Notes: a model not told the origin generated them from the sequence alone. A DNA stretch of 42,969 bases from Labilithrix sp. (GCA_028287035.1 JAQBQL010000208.1:1-42969); one strand, 5' to 3'. Counted from the first letter of the stretch, positions 15,786 to 25,046 are shown. Translations and numbers: made by a program.

Positions 15786-16702
15786 GGACACGCCGCGATC
15801 CCCTGGCCCTGGAGCGCGCTGCACGGGACGCACAGCTCGGTCGAGCCGCACTTGTCCTGATCGAGCACGATGCTCCCGACCGAGTCGAGGTAGTCGTTGA
15901 AGCAGGTGTCGATGCACACGCCCGTGCCGAGGATGGCGCCGGCCCGGCACACGACCGGGTTGCCCAGCGCGACGGCGGCGGGAACGCACTTGTTGCCGGC
16001 GGCGCAGCTGTCCCGCGGCGCGTCCTCGGTCTTCGTGTTCTCGGCGATGCAGACGCCGTTCGATTTACCGTTCTTCGTGCAGCATCCAGGCAGCGAAGGC
16101 GCCGCGCCGCCATCGGTCGTGGTGGGCGCGGCGCCCGTCGCGCAGGCGTTCGCATGGACGCCGAGCGGCTCGCAGAAGCCCGACTTCTGCTGGTCGATCG
16201 GGTTCACGCACGGCACGCACAGCTGGCCCTCGTCGCACACGTCCTTCGAGAGCGCGCTGCCGCCCTGCTTCATGATGTCGGGATAGAGCGTCGCGGTCAC
16301 GCAGCCGCCGGCGCCGGCGATGGACGCGCATGCCTTGGTCGGCCCGCCGCTGCCGGCGAGCACGTTGTCGGGCACGCAGACCTGCGAGGCGTCGGGGCAC
16401 GCGACGAGCAGCTGGGCCATGTCGGCCTTGTCCCTGGCGAAGCAGTGGCCCTTGCCGTCACCGCACGCGGTGAGCGTCGACAGGTCCGGCTTCGTGTAGT
16501 CGTCCTTCGCGCAGCTCGGCGCCGCGCCGCCCGTCGCGGTGCCGGCGCCCTTCGGCGACGCGGGCGAGGAGGACGCGCCGCCGTCGGCGTCGAGGGGCGC
16601 CTCGGTCGACGAGATGTACGTGGGGCTCGCGAGGGTGCACGCGGCAGTCCCGAAGATCGCTGCTGCGGTCGTGATCCAGATCGCGAGGGTGTTGCTGCGC
16701 AT
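15782..16702 (-). CDS. Cys-rich lipoprotein, upstream member of a tandem pair
   Basis: 306-aa exported protein, paralogue of the next gene. The signal peptide ends TAAC (Cys22), followed by a Ser/Pro/Gly linker and a domain with the same cysteine skeleton: CGDGKGHC, CVPDNVL, DVCDEGQLCVPCVNP, LPGCCTKNG, CVPAAVALG, GVCIDTCF, CGSTELCVPC. It also has exactly 25 cysteines. GGAGG at 16709-16713 lies six bases upstream of the ATG. The linker after the lipidated cysteine is longer than in the paralogue, so the two may stand at different distances from the membrane. Function is unknown; the tandem arrangement points to duplication followed by divergence in the non-cysteine residues. Confidence 0.82.
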   Translation of the reverse strand: MRSNTLAIWITTAAAIFGTAACTLASPTYISSTEAPLDADGGASSSPASPKGAGTATGGAAPSCAKDDYTKPDLSTLTACGDGKGHCFARDKADMAQLLVACPDASQVCVPDNVLAGSGGPTKACASIAGAGGCVTATLYPDIMKQGGSALSKDVCDEGQLCVPCVNPIDQQKSGFCEPLGVHANACATGAAPTTTDGGAAPSLPGCCTKNGKSNGVCIAENTKTEDAPRDSCAAGNKCVPAAVALGNPVVCRAGAILGTGVCIDTCFNDYLDSVGSIVLDQDKCGSTELCVPCSALQGQGIAACP

Positions 16703-16708
16703 TCCGAG

Positions 16709-16713
16709 CCTCC
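16709..16713 (-). promoter_or_regulatory. ribosome binding site of the upstream Cys-rich lipoprotein gene
   Basis: On the minus strand this reads GGAGG, six bases before the ATG at 16702, and supports that start. Confidence 0.65.
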
Positions 16714-16856
16714 GCAGGCTGGTGTTGCGACCGCCGTGCCGCGCGCCGCGGAGCGTGGATCATGGTGAAAAGCACGGCGATCCGGGACAGCTACGTGCGC
16801 TCACATGGATGAAAGCCGGATCGTCCCGGTGGGAAGCGCGAGTTCTCTCTCCCGCG

Positions 16857-17960
16857 TCACCCGCCCATCAGTGCCCGCACCTCGGTCGCGACCGGGGACG
16901 TGGCGGCGGGGCGGAGGACGCGGAGGAGCAGGGTTCGCTCCTCCTCGGCGAAGCCGCCGCCCGTCTGCGCGATCCAGTGCGAGGCGGCGAGGGCGCCGAC
17001 GCTCACCGCGAAGGACGCGTCGTTCGCCTCGGCGGGCGCGAGGGGCTCAACCTCGCGATCGACGCCGATGCGCGCCTCGGCGGCGGCGAGCGCGCGGTCA
17101 CGGAGCAGATCCACCGCGAGCGCCATCGCGCGCGGGGCCTTCATCGCGAAGAGCTGACGCGTCGCCCGGCCGAGCGCTCCGTCCACCGCGCGGTCCGGGA
17201 GGAGCGCCAGCGCGCGCAGGACGAGGGTGCGGCCGGCGCTCGTCCCGCAGAGGGCGAGCGTCTCGCGACGCCACACGAAGAGCGGCGCGGCGCGGTCCAG
17301 CGTGGCGAGGTCGGTGAGCGGCGTCCGCGTCAGGATGTTCTCGACCACCCTCGAGAAGCGCATCAGGTCCACCGCCGCCCCGCTCGTCGGCAGATCCATG
17401 AGCGGCCGCGGCGTGCGCAGCTGCTGGACGCGCCGGAGCTCGGGCCACGCGGTGAGCCGCGCCGGCGGCTCCTCGCCGAGGAACGTCTCGGAGCCGGTCC
17501 ACCACTTCACCTGCACGTCGGTGCGCGTCAGCTCGAAGAGCCGCGAGAACCAGGAGTGTCGCGACAGCGCCTCGCCGGCGTGCGCGGGCGGCGGGATGCG
17601 CTCGAGGGTCCGGTCGATCACCTCGAGGAGGCGCTTCGGCCCGCTCCGCCGGAAGACCGCGTCGAAGCCGGGATGCGCGGCCTGCACGAGATCGTGGAGC
17701 ATCGCCGCGATCGCCCATTCGTGGCCGCTCGGCGCCGCCTCGAAGCGATCGATCGGCACGAGCTTGCGCGCCACGCGGACCCGCGCGAGCTGCGTCCGCG
17801 ACAGGAGGTCCTGCTCGATGGGAGCGCGCCCTTCACCGATCGAGAACGCGTTCTTCCCCCCGAAGGGCTTCTGCGGGCGCATCTCGCCGCCGAGCACGAG
17901 CGGCGCGAGGAACGTGACGAAGAGCCGCTCCGCGAGGGCCTGCGGATCCTCCTTCGCCAT
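16857..17960 (-). CDS. conserved-looking protein of unknown function, second gene of a pair
   Basis: 367-aa protein that I do not recognise. It has no signal peptide or membrane segment. The composition is Leu/Arg/Ala-rich and mostly helical, with segments GGEMRPQKPFGGKNAFSIG, HEWAIAAMLHDLVQAAHPG, HSWFSRLFELTRTDVQVKWW, and a Trp/Arg-rich centre. Codon use matches its neighbours. The ATG at 17960 directly abuts the stop of the 514-aa gene (no gap), so the two are almost certainly co-translated. The HEWAIAAMLHDL segment has spaced histidines but is too little to call a metalloenzyme. The pair may form a complex; nothing more can be supported. Confidence 0.7.
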   Translation of the reverse strand: MAKEDPQALAERLFVTFLAPLVLGGEMRPQKPFGGKNAFSIGEGRAPIEQDLLSRTQLARVRVARKLVPIDRFEAAPSGHEWAIAAMLHDLVQAAHPGFDAVFRRSGPKRLLEVIDRTLERIPPPAHAGEALSRHSWFSRLFELTRTDVQVKWWTGSETFLGEEPPARLTAWPELRRVQQLRTPRPLMDLPTSGAAVDLMRFSRVVENILTRTPLTDLATLDRAAPLFVWRRETLALCGTSAGRTLVLRALALLPDRAVDGALGRATRQLFAMKAPRAMALAVDLLRDRALAAAEARIGVDREVEPLAPAEANDASFAVSVGALAASHWIAQTGGGFAEEERTLLLRVLRPAATSPVATEVRALMGG

Positions 17961-19505
17961 TCAGGTCGCCCGGCCGGGCGGGAGAGCGGGCGGGGCGCCG
18001 GGAGGCGGCAGCTGGGGCGGGCCTCCACCTTCGGGCGGCGCGACCTGGCTGAGCGCGAAGACACCGAGCGGCTCGATGCGCAGGTCGACGGGCAGCTCGG
18101 TGAGCGCGCGCTCGATCGACTCCGCGACGAGCGGCTCCCAGACCTGCGCCTCGAGGATGGCCGTCTCGAGCGGCACGAACGCGCTCTCGTCGACGGCCAT
18201 CGGGTGCGCGCCGGTGTCGATGAACAGCACCTGCGAGCTCGAGGCGCCGAGCGCGCGATAGAGCACCTCGGGCGCGACCGCCGGCGTCACGTCGTACCCG
18301 GCAGGGATGTAGAGCGACGGGTGGAACTCCACGAAGAACATCCCGAGCGGCACCGCCTCGATGCCGCTCGGGCTGCGCAAGAAGGCGCCGCGCGGGGTGA
18401 TCGCGATCTGCGTGCGCAGGATGGTCTGGTGGGGAAGCGCGTAGGCGATGCGGCGGAGCAGCGGGAGCTGCGCGAGGCCGATCCAGGTCGCCGTCACGTT
18501 CTTCCAGGGTGACGGCGAGGGGACCACGCGGAGCGGCACGCGCACCGGGTCGGGGAGCTTGGTGCTCGTCGCCACCGCGGAGTCGGCGCCCTCGCCGCCC
18601 CGGAGCTCGACGCGCGCGAACGCCCGCAGGTCGCCCATCTGCGGGGTCTTCGCGAGGGCCCACGGCTCGTCGCCGCGGCCGCGCAGCATGACGAGGCCCT
18701 GGGGATCGAACACCGGGCACGCGCGGAGGGCGACCGGGTGGCGGTACCCCATCTCGACCGCGACGCCCGGGCCGGCGGGCAGGAACGTGGTGATGCCGGG
18801 CGTCTTCGCCATGAGCGGACGCATGCGCTTCGGCAGCTCGGGGATGCGCATCACGTAGCGGAGCACGGGCCCGTCGTCGAAGGCGCTCTCGGGCGGCCAC
18901 TCGCCCACCGCGACCTCGCCCTCGACGCGCGAGCGCACGAAGTAGTGGATGAGCGCCGGCCCGAGCCCCTGCTCGGCGACGATGATGCGCGGGCCACCGT
19001 CGTCGAGCGTGCCCGGGTCGACGTGCGGCATGAGCCGCAGGAGGAGCGACTTGAGCCCCACCTCCTTCTCGACCTCGTACACCTGCGTGAACCGGTCGTG
19101 ATAGAGGACCAGCGCCGAGTCGGTGGAGATGAGCTGCGTCGCGTCGTAGCCGAAGGGCGCGGCGGCGTCGCGGTACTGCACGAAGTGGCGGCTCGTCCCC
19201 GTGAACGCGAAGCCGCCGACGAGCCGCGCGGTCTCGGACACGCGATCCATGCGGTCGGCCGACTCCGCCGCGAAGGAGAGCGTGATCTCCTTCGTCCCGA
19301 GCTTGCTCTTCACGATCTGGATCTGGAGGCTGCCCATCAGATCCTCGAGCGAGTGCTCGCGCGTGTAGACGCTGAGCCACGCGACGAGCCGGTCGAGCGA
19401 GGGGAGGAGCACGAGGCCCTTCGCGCCGAGCGCGACGCCCTTGCTCTCGAGCCCGAGGCCGGGGGTGCGGAGGCGCGTCTGGTGGAGGGCGATTCGCTCG
19501 AGCAT
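17961..19505 (-). CDS. protein of unknown function, first gene of a pair
   Basis: 514-aa protein without recognised domains, probably cytosolic (no signal peptide or membrane segment). It is beta-rich, with segments such as LLPSLDRLVAWLSVYTREHS, DSALVLYHDRFTQVYEVEKE, RHFVQYRDAAAPFGYD and QVLFIDTGAHPMAVDESAFV, and ends with a Pro/Gly-rich tail (PPEGGGPPQLPPPGAPPALPP) that looks disordered. ATG 19505 is the start of sequence with normal composition; a much longer open frame upstream is an antisense shadow of the M13 peptidase gene. It is divergent from that peptidase gene (90 bp between starts). Its stop abuts the start of the 367-aa gene. Confidence 0.7.
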   Translation of the reverse strand: MLERIALHQTRLRTPGLGLESKGVALGAKGLVLLPSLDRLVAWLSVYTREHSLEDLMGSLQIQIVKSKLGTKEITLSFAAESADRMDRVSETARLVGGFAFTGTSRHFVQYRDAAAPFGYDATQLISTDSALVLYHDRFTQVYEVEKEVGLKSLLLRLMPHVDPGTLDDGGPRIIVAEQGLGPALIHYFVRSRVEGEVAVGEWPPESAFDDGPVLRYVMRIPELPKRMRPLMAKTPGITTFLPAGPGVAVEMGYRHPVALRACPVFDPQGLVMLRGRGDEPWALAKTPQMGDLRAFARVELRGGEGADSAVATSTKLPDPVRVPLRVVPSPSPWKNVTATWIGLAQLPLLRRIAYALPHQTILRTQIAITPRGAFLRSPSGIEAVPLGMFFVEFHPSLYIPAGYDVTPAVAPEVLYRALGASSSQVLFIDTGAHPMAVDESAFVPLETAILEAQVWEPLVAESIERALTELPVDLRIEPLGVFALSQVAPPEGGGPPQLPPPGAPPALPPGRAT

Positions 19506-19595
19506 CGGTCGTCGAAGGCGGCCGCCCGAGGATACACCGGCCGGCGCCGTCGGTCGATCTTGCGGCGCCCGGAAAGGAGGGGCATACCGCGGCCC

Positions 19596-21707
19596 ATGCG
19601 TCGCGCACTCGCCCTCTTCACGTCCTTCGCCCTCGCCGTTCCCGCCCTGGTCAGCGCCTGCGGGGGTGAGTCTCCGCCTGCCGCCGCGCCGGCCCCTGCC
19701 GTCAGCGCGTCCAGCGCGACCGCGAAGACCGAGACCCCCGCGCAAGCGTCGGGCGTCGAGCGCGCCGCCCTCGATCCGAGCGTGCAGCCTTGTGACGACT
19801 TCTACCAGTACGCGTGCGGCGGCTGGATCAAGGCGACCGAGATCCCCGGCGACGAGGCGACCTGGACGCGCAGCTTCAGCGTCATCCGCGACCGCAACGA
19901 GGAGATCCTGAAGACGATCCTCGAGGCGCGCGCGAAAGCGGGTGGGGCCGGTGACGTAGGCGACGACAAGTACGGCAAGCAGCTCGGCGACTTCTACGGC
20001 GCGTGCATGGACGAGCCCGGCATCGAGAAGGCCGGCCTCGAGCCCGTGAAGCCGTGGCTGAAGGCGATCGATGACGTGAAGGACCCCGCCGGGCTCACGC
20101 GGCTGCTCGGCACGTTCGAGACGCAGGGCATGTCGTTCGTGTTCGGCCTCGACTCGTCCCAGGACTTCGACGACGCCAACAAGGTGCTCGGCATGTTCTG
20201 GCAGGGCGGCCTCGGGATGCCCGAGAAGGAGTACTACCTCGACGACAAGACCCCGAAGATGGTCGAGCTCCGCGGCGTCTACGAGAAGCACGTCGCCGCG
20301 ATGATGCAGCTCGGCGGCGCGAACGAAGCGAAGGCGAAGGCTGACGCGAAGACCGTCATGAACGTCGAGACCCAGCTGGCGCGCGCGTGGATGTCCAAGG
20401 AGGACCGCCGCGAGCCGAAGAAGATCAACCACCGCGCCTCCCGCGCGGATCTCGGCAAGGTGGCCCCCGGCATCAACTGGGACGCCTGGCTCGACGCCGC
20501 GCAGCTCAAGACGGTGACGATGTTCAACGTCTCGCAGCCCGACTTCATGAAGTCGGTCGGCACGATGATCGGCGGCAAGGTCTCGATCGCCGACTGGAAG
20601 ACCTACCTCCGCTGGCAGGTCCTCCACGAGACCGCCGGGCAGCTCCCGAAGGCGTTCGTCGACGAGAACTTCAAGTGGCGCCAGGCGCTCACCGGCGCCA
20701 AGTCGCTTCCGCCGCGCTGGAAGCGCTGCGTGCGCGCGACCGACGCGATGCTGGGGGAGGCGCTCGCGCAGCCCTTCGTGAAGAAGACGCTGGGCGACGA
20801 GGGCAAGGCCACGGTCGTCGACATGGTCCACGGCATCGAGGCGGCGATGCACGCCAACATCGAGAAGCTCGCCTGGATGGACGACGCGACCCGCAAGCAG
20901 GCGTTCGGCAAGCTCGCGAAGATCGCCAACAAGATCGCCTATCCCGACAAGTTCCGCTCGTACGACGGGCTCACCGTCACGCGCGACTCGTACGTGAAGA
21001 ACATGACCGCGGCTGGCGCCTTCGAGCGCGCGCGCCACATGGCGAAGATCGGCAAGCCGGTCGACCGGACCGAGTGGCTCATGAGCCCGCCCACCGTGAA
21101 CGCCTACTACGACGCGCAGATGAACGAGATGGTGTTCCCGGCCGGGATCCTCCAGCCGCCGTTCTATGCAAACGCGCAGTCGCAGGCGACGAACTTCGGC
21201 GGCATCGGCATGGTCATGGGCCACGAGCTCACGCACGGCTTCGACGACGAGGGCCGCCAGTTCGACGCCGACGGCAACCTGAAGGACTGGTGGGGTCCCG
21301 CCGTGAACACCGAGTTCGAGCGCCGCGCCTCGTGCGTGCAGAAGCAGTACGACGACTACGTCGTCCTCGGCGACCTCCACGTGAACGGCAAGCTCACGCT
21401 CGGCGAGAACATCGCCGACCTCGGCGGGCTGAAGCTCGGCTACCAGGCGATGAAGGCGAAGAACCTCCCGGCGTCGAGCACGAAGCCCGAGTTCACGCCC
21501 GACCAGGAGTACTTCCTCGGCTTCGCGCAGGGCTGGTGCACGAAGCAGCGCGACGAGGCGCTCCGTCATCTCGTGTCGACGAACCCGCACTCGCCGGCGA
21601 TGTTCCGCGTGAACGGGCCGATCTCGAACATGCCCCAGTTCGCGCAGGCGTTCTCGTGCAAGCCCGACGCGAAGATGGTCCGGAAGGATCGCTGCGAGAT
21701 CTGGTGA
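19596..21707 (+). CDS. M13 family zinc metallopeptidase lipoprotein (neprilysin/PepO-like)
   Basis: 703-aa secreted zinc endopeptidase. The signal peptide ends LVSAC (Cys22), predicting lipid anchoring. The N-terminal M13 domain starts with CDDFYQYACGGW; the catalytic domain has zinc-binding HELTH (His543, Glu544, His547), third ligand Glu604 in GENIADLGG, the substrate-binding motif NAYYDAQMNEMVFPAGILQPPF, and the C-terminal blocks NPHSPAMFRVNGP and CEIW. All catalytic residues are present, so it should be active, probably cleaving small peptides in the periplasm or at the surface. AGGAGG at 19575-19580 is rather far (15 bases) from the ATG, and no closer in-frame start exists between them. 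It is a stand-alone gene. Confidence 0.96.
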   Translation: MRRALALFTSFALAVPALVSACGGESPPAAAPAPAVSASSATAKTETPAQASGVERAALDPSVQPCDDFYQYACGGWIKATEIPGDEATWTRSFSVIRDRNEEILKTILEARAKAGGAGDVGDDKYGKQLGDFYGACMDEPGIEKAGLEPVKPWLKAIDDVKDPAGLTRLLGTFETQGMSFVFGLDSSQDFDDANKVLGMFWQGGLGMPEKEYYLDDKTPKMVELRGVYEKHVAAMMQLGGANEAKAKADAKTVMNVETQLARAWMSKEDRREPKKINHRASRADLGKVAPGINWDAWLDAAQLKTVTMFNVSQPDFMKSVGTMIGGKVSIADWKTYLRWQVLHETAGQLPKAFVDENFKWRQALTGAKSLPPRWKRCVRATDAMLGEALAQPFVKKTLGDEGKATVVDMVHGIEAAMHANIEKLAWMDDATRKQAFGKLAKIANKIAYPDKFRSYDGLTVTRDSYVKNMTAAGAFERARHMAKIGKPVDRTEWLMSPPTVNAYYDAQMNEMVFPAGILQPPFYANAQSQATNFGGIGMVMGHELTHGFDDEGRQFDADGNLKDWWGPAVNTEFERRASCVQKQYDDYVVLGDLHVNGKLTLGENIADLGGLKLGYQAMKAKNLPASSTKPEFTPDQEYFLGFAQGWCTKQRDEALRHLVSTNPHSPAMFRVNGPISNMPQFAQAFSCKPDAKMVRKDRCEIW

Positions 21708-21776
21708 GCCGCGTCGCCGCCGCGCAACCGAGGGGGCGCGGCGGCCGACCCGCACGATCATCGTGAGGGTCATGAC

Positions 21777-23396
21777 GTGAGCGCGCCCGAGCTACGGCCC
21801 TACCAGCGCGAGGCCATCGCCGCCGTGCTGCAGGCGCGGCGTGCCGGGGTGCGGCGGCTGCTCGTCCAGCTGCCGACCGGCGCCGGCAAGACCGTCATCT
21901 TCTCGCACCTCGCGAGCCTCGCGAAGAAGCAGGTGCTCGTGCTGGCGCATCGCGAGGAGCTGCTCGGGCAGGCGCGCGACAAGCTGCAGGCGGCGCTCGG
22001 CGGCGGGCACGTCGTGGCGCTGGAGCGCGGGGCCGAGCGCGCACCCGCCGGCGCCAAGGTGGTCGTGTGCTCGATCCGCTCGCTCCACGAGGAGCGTCTC
22101 GCGCGGGTCGCCGAGGGACGCGACTTCGGGCTCGTCATCTACGACGAATGCCACCACGCGGCGGCCGACGACAACCTCCGGGTTCTCCGTCAGCTCGGGG
22201 CCTTCGACGACGCGTGGGCCGGCACCTTGCTCGGCTTCACGGCGACGACCTCCCGGGGCGACGGCAAGGGGCTCGACACCGTGTTCGAGCGCATCGTCTA
22301 CGAGAAGAGCCTTCCCGAGATGATCGCGGACGGCTACCTCGCGCCGCTGCGTGGCTACCGCGTCACCACCGCCGCCGACCTGACGCGGCTCCGCTCGAAC
22401 GGCAGCGGCCTCGATTTCCAGGCCGACGAGCTCGAGGAGGCGGTCGACATCGAGGAGCGCAACGCGCTCGTGGCGCGGTCGATCCAGGAGCTCGCGCGAG
22501 ACCGCCGCACCATCGCGTTCTGCGTGACCGTGAACCATGCCCGCAACCTCGCGCGATCGCTGAACGTCATCGGCGTCCCCGCGGGCATCGTGCACGGGGC
22601 GATGCCCGCGGACGCGCGCGCCCGGGCCCTCGCCGACTTCCGCGCGGGCCGGACCCACGTGCTCACGAACGTCGCGGTGCTCACGGAGGGCTTCGACGAC
22701 CCGGGCGTGTCGTGCGTTGCCATGGCGCGGCCGACGCGCTCGGAGGGCATGTACGCGCAGTGCGTGGGCCGGGGCACGCGCCTCGCGCCCGGCAAGATCG
22801 ACTGCCTCGTGCTCGACTTCGTGGACCTCGGAGCGCTCAGCCTGTGCACCTTGCCATCGCTCTTCGGCGCGCCGCGTGACCTCGATCTCCGCGGCGACGA
22901 CGCGCGCGAGGCGGCGCGCATCTGGAGCCAGATCCTCTTCGACCATCCGGGGTTCGAGCTCGAGGCGGGAGCGCTCACGCTGCAGGAGATCCAGGACCGC
23001 GCCGCGGCCTTCGACCCGCTCGGCGTCGCCACCGATCTCGAGATCCGGGCCATCTCGCACAACGCGTGGTTCTCGCTGGGGCGGCACGGGCTCGGGCTCC
23101 ACTTCCAGCGGCGCTCGGGACGAACGAGCGAGCTCCTCGTCCTGAAGCGGGCGGCGCGCGGCAAGGCCTGGGAGGTCTCGCTCGACGGCGCGCCGAAGGA
23201 GCGGTTCTCGCGCCTCGAGGATGCGGTCGCGGCGGCCGACTACGAGATCGAGCGCATGGGCCGCGCCGCCGCTTCGTCCGCGCTGGAGAGCGCCGGATGG
23301 CGACGCGCCCCCGCGAGCACCGCCCACGGCAAGCCGGTCAACGCCGCCGAGGCGCTGCGGCTCGCGGTGTGGACGCGCGTGAAGAGCGGGCGGTGA
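21777..23396 (+). CDS. DECH-box superfamily 2 helicase (SSL2/RAD25-like)
   Basis: 539-aa ATP-dependent nucleic acid helicase. Motifs: Q-like start LRPYQREAIAAVL, Walker A PTGAGKTVIF, Ia VLAHREELL, DECH box (YDECHHAAAD), motif III FTATTSRGDGKG, helicase C-terminal domain with VLTEGFDDPGVSC and motif VI QCVGRGTRLAPGK. The last ~170 residues (after DFVDLG) are family-specific and of unknown function. No nuclease or methyltransferase domain is attached, and no restriction gene lies nearby, so a house-keeping or repair role is more likely than restriction. GTG at 21777 was chosen because the ATG at 21772 meets a stop two codons later; GAGGGT lies upstream. It converges with the desaturase gene with a 7-bp gap. 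Confidence 0.92.
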   Translation: MSAPELRPYQREAIAAVLQARRAGVRRLLVQLPTGAGKTVIFSHLASLAKKQVLVLAHREELLGQARDKLQAALGGGHVVALERGAERAPAGAKVVVCSIRSLHEERLARVAEGRDFGLVIYDECHHAAADDNLRVLRQLGAFDDAWAGTLLGFTATTSRGDGKGLDTVFERIVYEKSLPEMIADGYLAPLRGYRVTTAADLTRLRSNGSGLDFQADELEEAVDIEERNALVARSIQELARDRRTIAFCVTVNHARNLARSLNVIGVPAGIVHGAMPADARARALADFRAGRTHVLTNVAVLTEGFDDPGVSCVAMARPTRSEGMYAQCVGRGTRLAPGKIDCLVLDFVDLGALSLCTLPSLFGAPRDLDLRGDDAREAARIWSQILFDHPGFELEAGALTLQEIQDRAAAFDPLGVATDLEIRAISHNAWFSLGRHGLGLHFQRRSGRTSELLVLKRAARGKAWEVSLDGAPKERFSRLEDAVAAADYEIERMGRAAASSALESAGWRRAPASTAHGKPVNAAEALRLAVWTRVKSGR

Positions 23397-23403
23397 GCCC
23401 GGC

Positions 23404-24258
23404 TCACTCGGCGGCGGCGGCCTCGACCTCGGGCGTCAGCTCGTCCTCCATGCCCGGCGCGATGAGGTGGCCCTTCGCGTCGAGCTCGCGCATCGGACGG
23501 AGCTTGATGATCCCGACGGCATCGAGCACGCGCATCACCTGGTAGGTCGGGTCGATCTCGAACCAGCGGACGCCGAAGTTCGCGCGCATCGCGTACTTGT
23601 GATGGTTGTTCTGGAAGAGCTCGCCCATCGTCAGGAAGTCGAACCAGAGCGTGTTCCGCGAGACGTCGTCGCTGTCGAAGTTGCGGTAGCCGTAGCGGTG
23701 ACCGCACCAGTTGACGATCGCGCCGTGGATCGGGCCCATGAGGAAGTGGCCGGGGAGCAGGAGCCACAGGTACCAGTGCGTCGCGAACACCGCGTAGAAC
23801 GCGGTGTACCCGCCCAGCCACATGATGCGCGCGACCCAGCTCTGGCTGAGGCGGTCGAGGGCCGGCCAGTCGGGAACGTCCTTCTCGAAGCGCGGCTCGG
23901 GCGCCTCGCGGCGGTAGGCGAACGCGTCGTAGCGGTGCTTCGTCGAGAGCATCATCGCGCCGACGTTCGTGAAGTTGGTCGGCGAGTGCGGATCCTTCGG
24001 CGTGTCGCTGTACGCGTGGTGCATCCGGTGCAGGATCGCGTAGCCGCGTGCGCTCAGGAAGCTCGCGCCCATCGTGACGTACGCGAAGAGGTGGAAGAAG
24101 CGCTCCCAGCCCTTCGACATCGTGAACTGCTTGTGCGCTCCGTAGCGGTGCAAGAAGAACGTCTGCGAGAAGATCGACGACGCCCAGTGACCCACGAAGA
24201 AGGCGAGGATGACCATCGCCGCGAAAGGTAGTGGGCCGAGGCCCCGCGGGCCCGACAT
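23404..24258 (-). CDS. membrane fatty acid (acyl-CoA type) desaturase
   Basis: 284-aa integral membrane di-iron desaturase that introduces a double bond into fatty acyl chains, adjusting membrane fluidity. The three histidine boxes are HRYGAH (37-42), HRMHH (77-81) and QNNHH in the C-terminal third; a further HRYGYRNF segment lies before it. Membrane segments lie around 12-32 and 52-70 and in the stretch TAFYAVFATHWYLWLLLPG. The length is slightly short for OLE1-type enzymes but complete. The ATG at 24258 gives a protein starting close to the first membrane segment; upstream in-frame sequence is Arg-rich and antisense to other signals. No strong ribosome binding site was seen. Confidence 0.93.
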   Translation of the reverse strand: MSGPRGLGPLPFAAMVILAFFVGHWASSIFSQTFFLHRYGAHKQFTMSKGWERFFHLFAYVTMGASFLSARGYAILHRMHHAYSDTPKDPHSPTNFTNVGAMMLSTKHRYDAFAYRREAPEPRFEKDVPDWPALDRLSQSWVARIMWLGGYTAFYAVFATHWYLWLLLPGHFLMGPIHGAIVNWCGHRYGYRNFDSDDVSRNTLWFDFLTMGELFQNNHHKYAMRANFGVRWFEIDPTYQVMRVLDAVGIIKLRPMRELDAKGHLIAPGMEDELTPEVEAAAAE

Positions 24259-24304
24259 GTCTCTGTCATGTTCACCTGCGCAGGTTCGTACGCAGGTGCT
24301 GCGC

Positions 24305-25039
24305 CTAACCGCCCTCGAGGATGCGGACCGCGCCCAGCACTGCGGCGGGGACCGTCTCCGTCCGCAGGACGAAGCGCCCGATCGACACCGCGGCGTAGCC
24401 GAGTGCCCGCGCGACCTCGACCTCCTCCGCGGAGAGCCCGCCCTCCGGGCCGACCGCGAAGGCGAGGGACCGGCTCGCCGCGAGATCGCCCGCGAGCGTC
24501 TCCACGAGCGGCACCGTGGCGTTCTCCCAGAGGCAGTAGCGCGCGTCGGCGTCGACCGCCGCCTCGAGCGCCGCTCGCCAGGGCAGCACGCCGAGGACCT
24601 CCGGCGGATCGGCACGCCCGCATTGACGGGCGGCTTGCTCGGCAATGCGCCGCCAGCGCTCTCGCTTCGTGTCCTGCCGGTCGGCGACCGCCTTCACGAC
24701 GGCGCGCGTGGTCTGCGCGATCACGATGCGGGTGGCGCCGAGCTCCGTCGCGTCGCGGACGACGGCGTCCACCTTGTCGCCCTTCGCGTGTCCGTAGACG
24801 AGGCTCACGCGCGCCCCGGCGAGCACGTTCGCGGTTCGCGGCTGCCCGAGCGTCACGCGTGCCGCCTCGCCGGACGGCTCGTCGACGACCGCGTCTGCCT
24901 CGAGCTTCGAGGTCGGGTCGAACGCGACGAACGCATCACCGCTGCCGAGGCGGAGGACGCGGCACAGGTAATGAGAGGCCTCGGGCGGGAGCGTGCGCGT
25001 CCCGGCCGCGAGCCCCTCGACGGCGCAGCGCACGCTCAT
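24305..25039 (-). CDS. rsmE: 16S rRNA (uracil(1498)-N(3))-methyltransferase
   Basis: 244-aa SPOUT-class methyltransferase that modifies U1498 of 16S rRNA using S-adenosylmethionine. The N-terminal PUA-like part includes HYLCRVLRLGSGD, and the C-terminal knotted domain carries the diagnostic AVGPEGGLSAEEVEVA and ILRTETA-type signature (here FVLRTETVPAAVLGA). The ATG at 25039 lies 7 bp downstream of the prmA stop, and the prmA-rsmE pair is common in bacteria, supporting both calls. Stop codon is TAG. Nothing unusual. Confidence 0.95.
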   Translation of the reverse strand: MSVRCAVEGLAAGTRTLPPEASHYLCRVLRLGSGDAFVAFDPTSKLEADAVVDEPSGEAARVTLGQPRTANVLAGARVSLVYGHAKGDKVDAVVRDATELGATRIVIAQTTRAVVKAVADRQDTKRERWRRIAEQAARQCGRADPPEVLGVLPWRAALEAAVDADARYCLWENATVPLVETLAGDLAASRSLAFAVGPEGGLSAEEVEVARALGYAAVSIGRFVLRTETVPAAVLGAVRILEGG

Positions 25040-25046
25040 CGGACCC

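Noticed and set aside
16539..18512. Plus-strand open frame of about 650 codons across the Cys-rich and unknown genes
   Set aside because: It crosses two real minus-strand genes and is dominated by Arg/Glu/His shadow composition. The minus-strand genes there have family-like cysteine patterns, clear starts and an abutting stop/start junction.
21777..23396. Helicase as part of a restriction or anti-phage system
   Set aside because: No nuclease, methyltransferase or other defence domain is fused or adjacent; neighbours are a peptidase and a desaturase. A house-keeping role is more likely.
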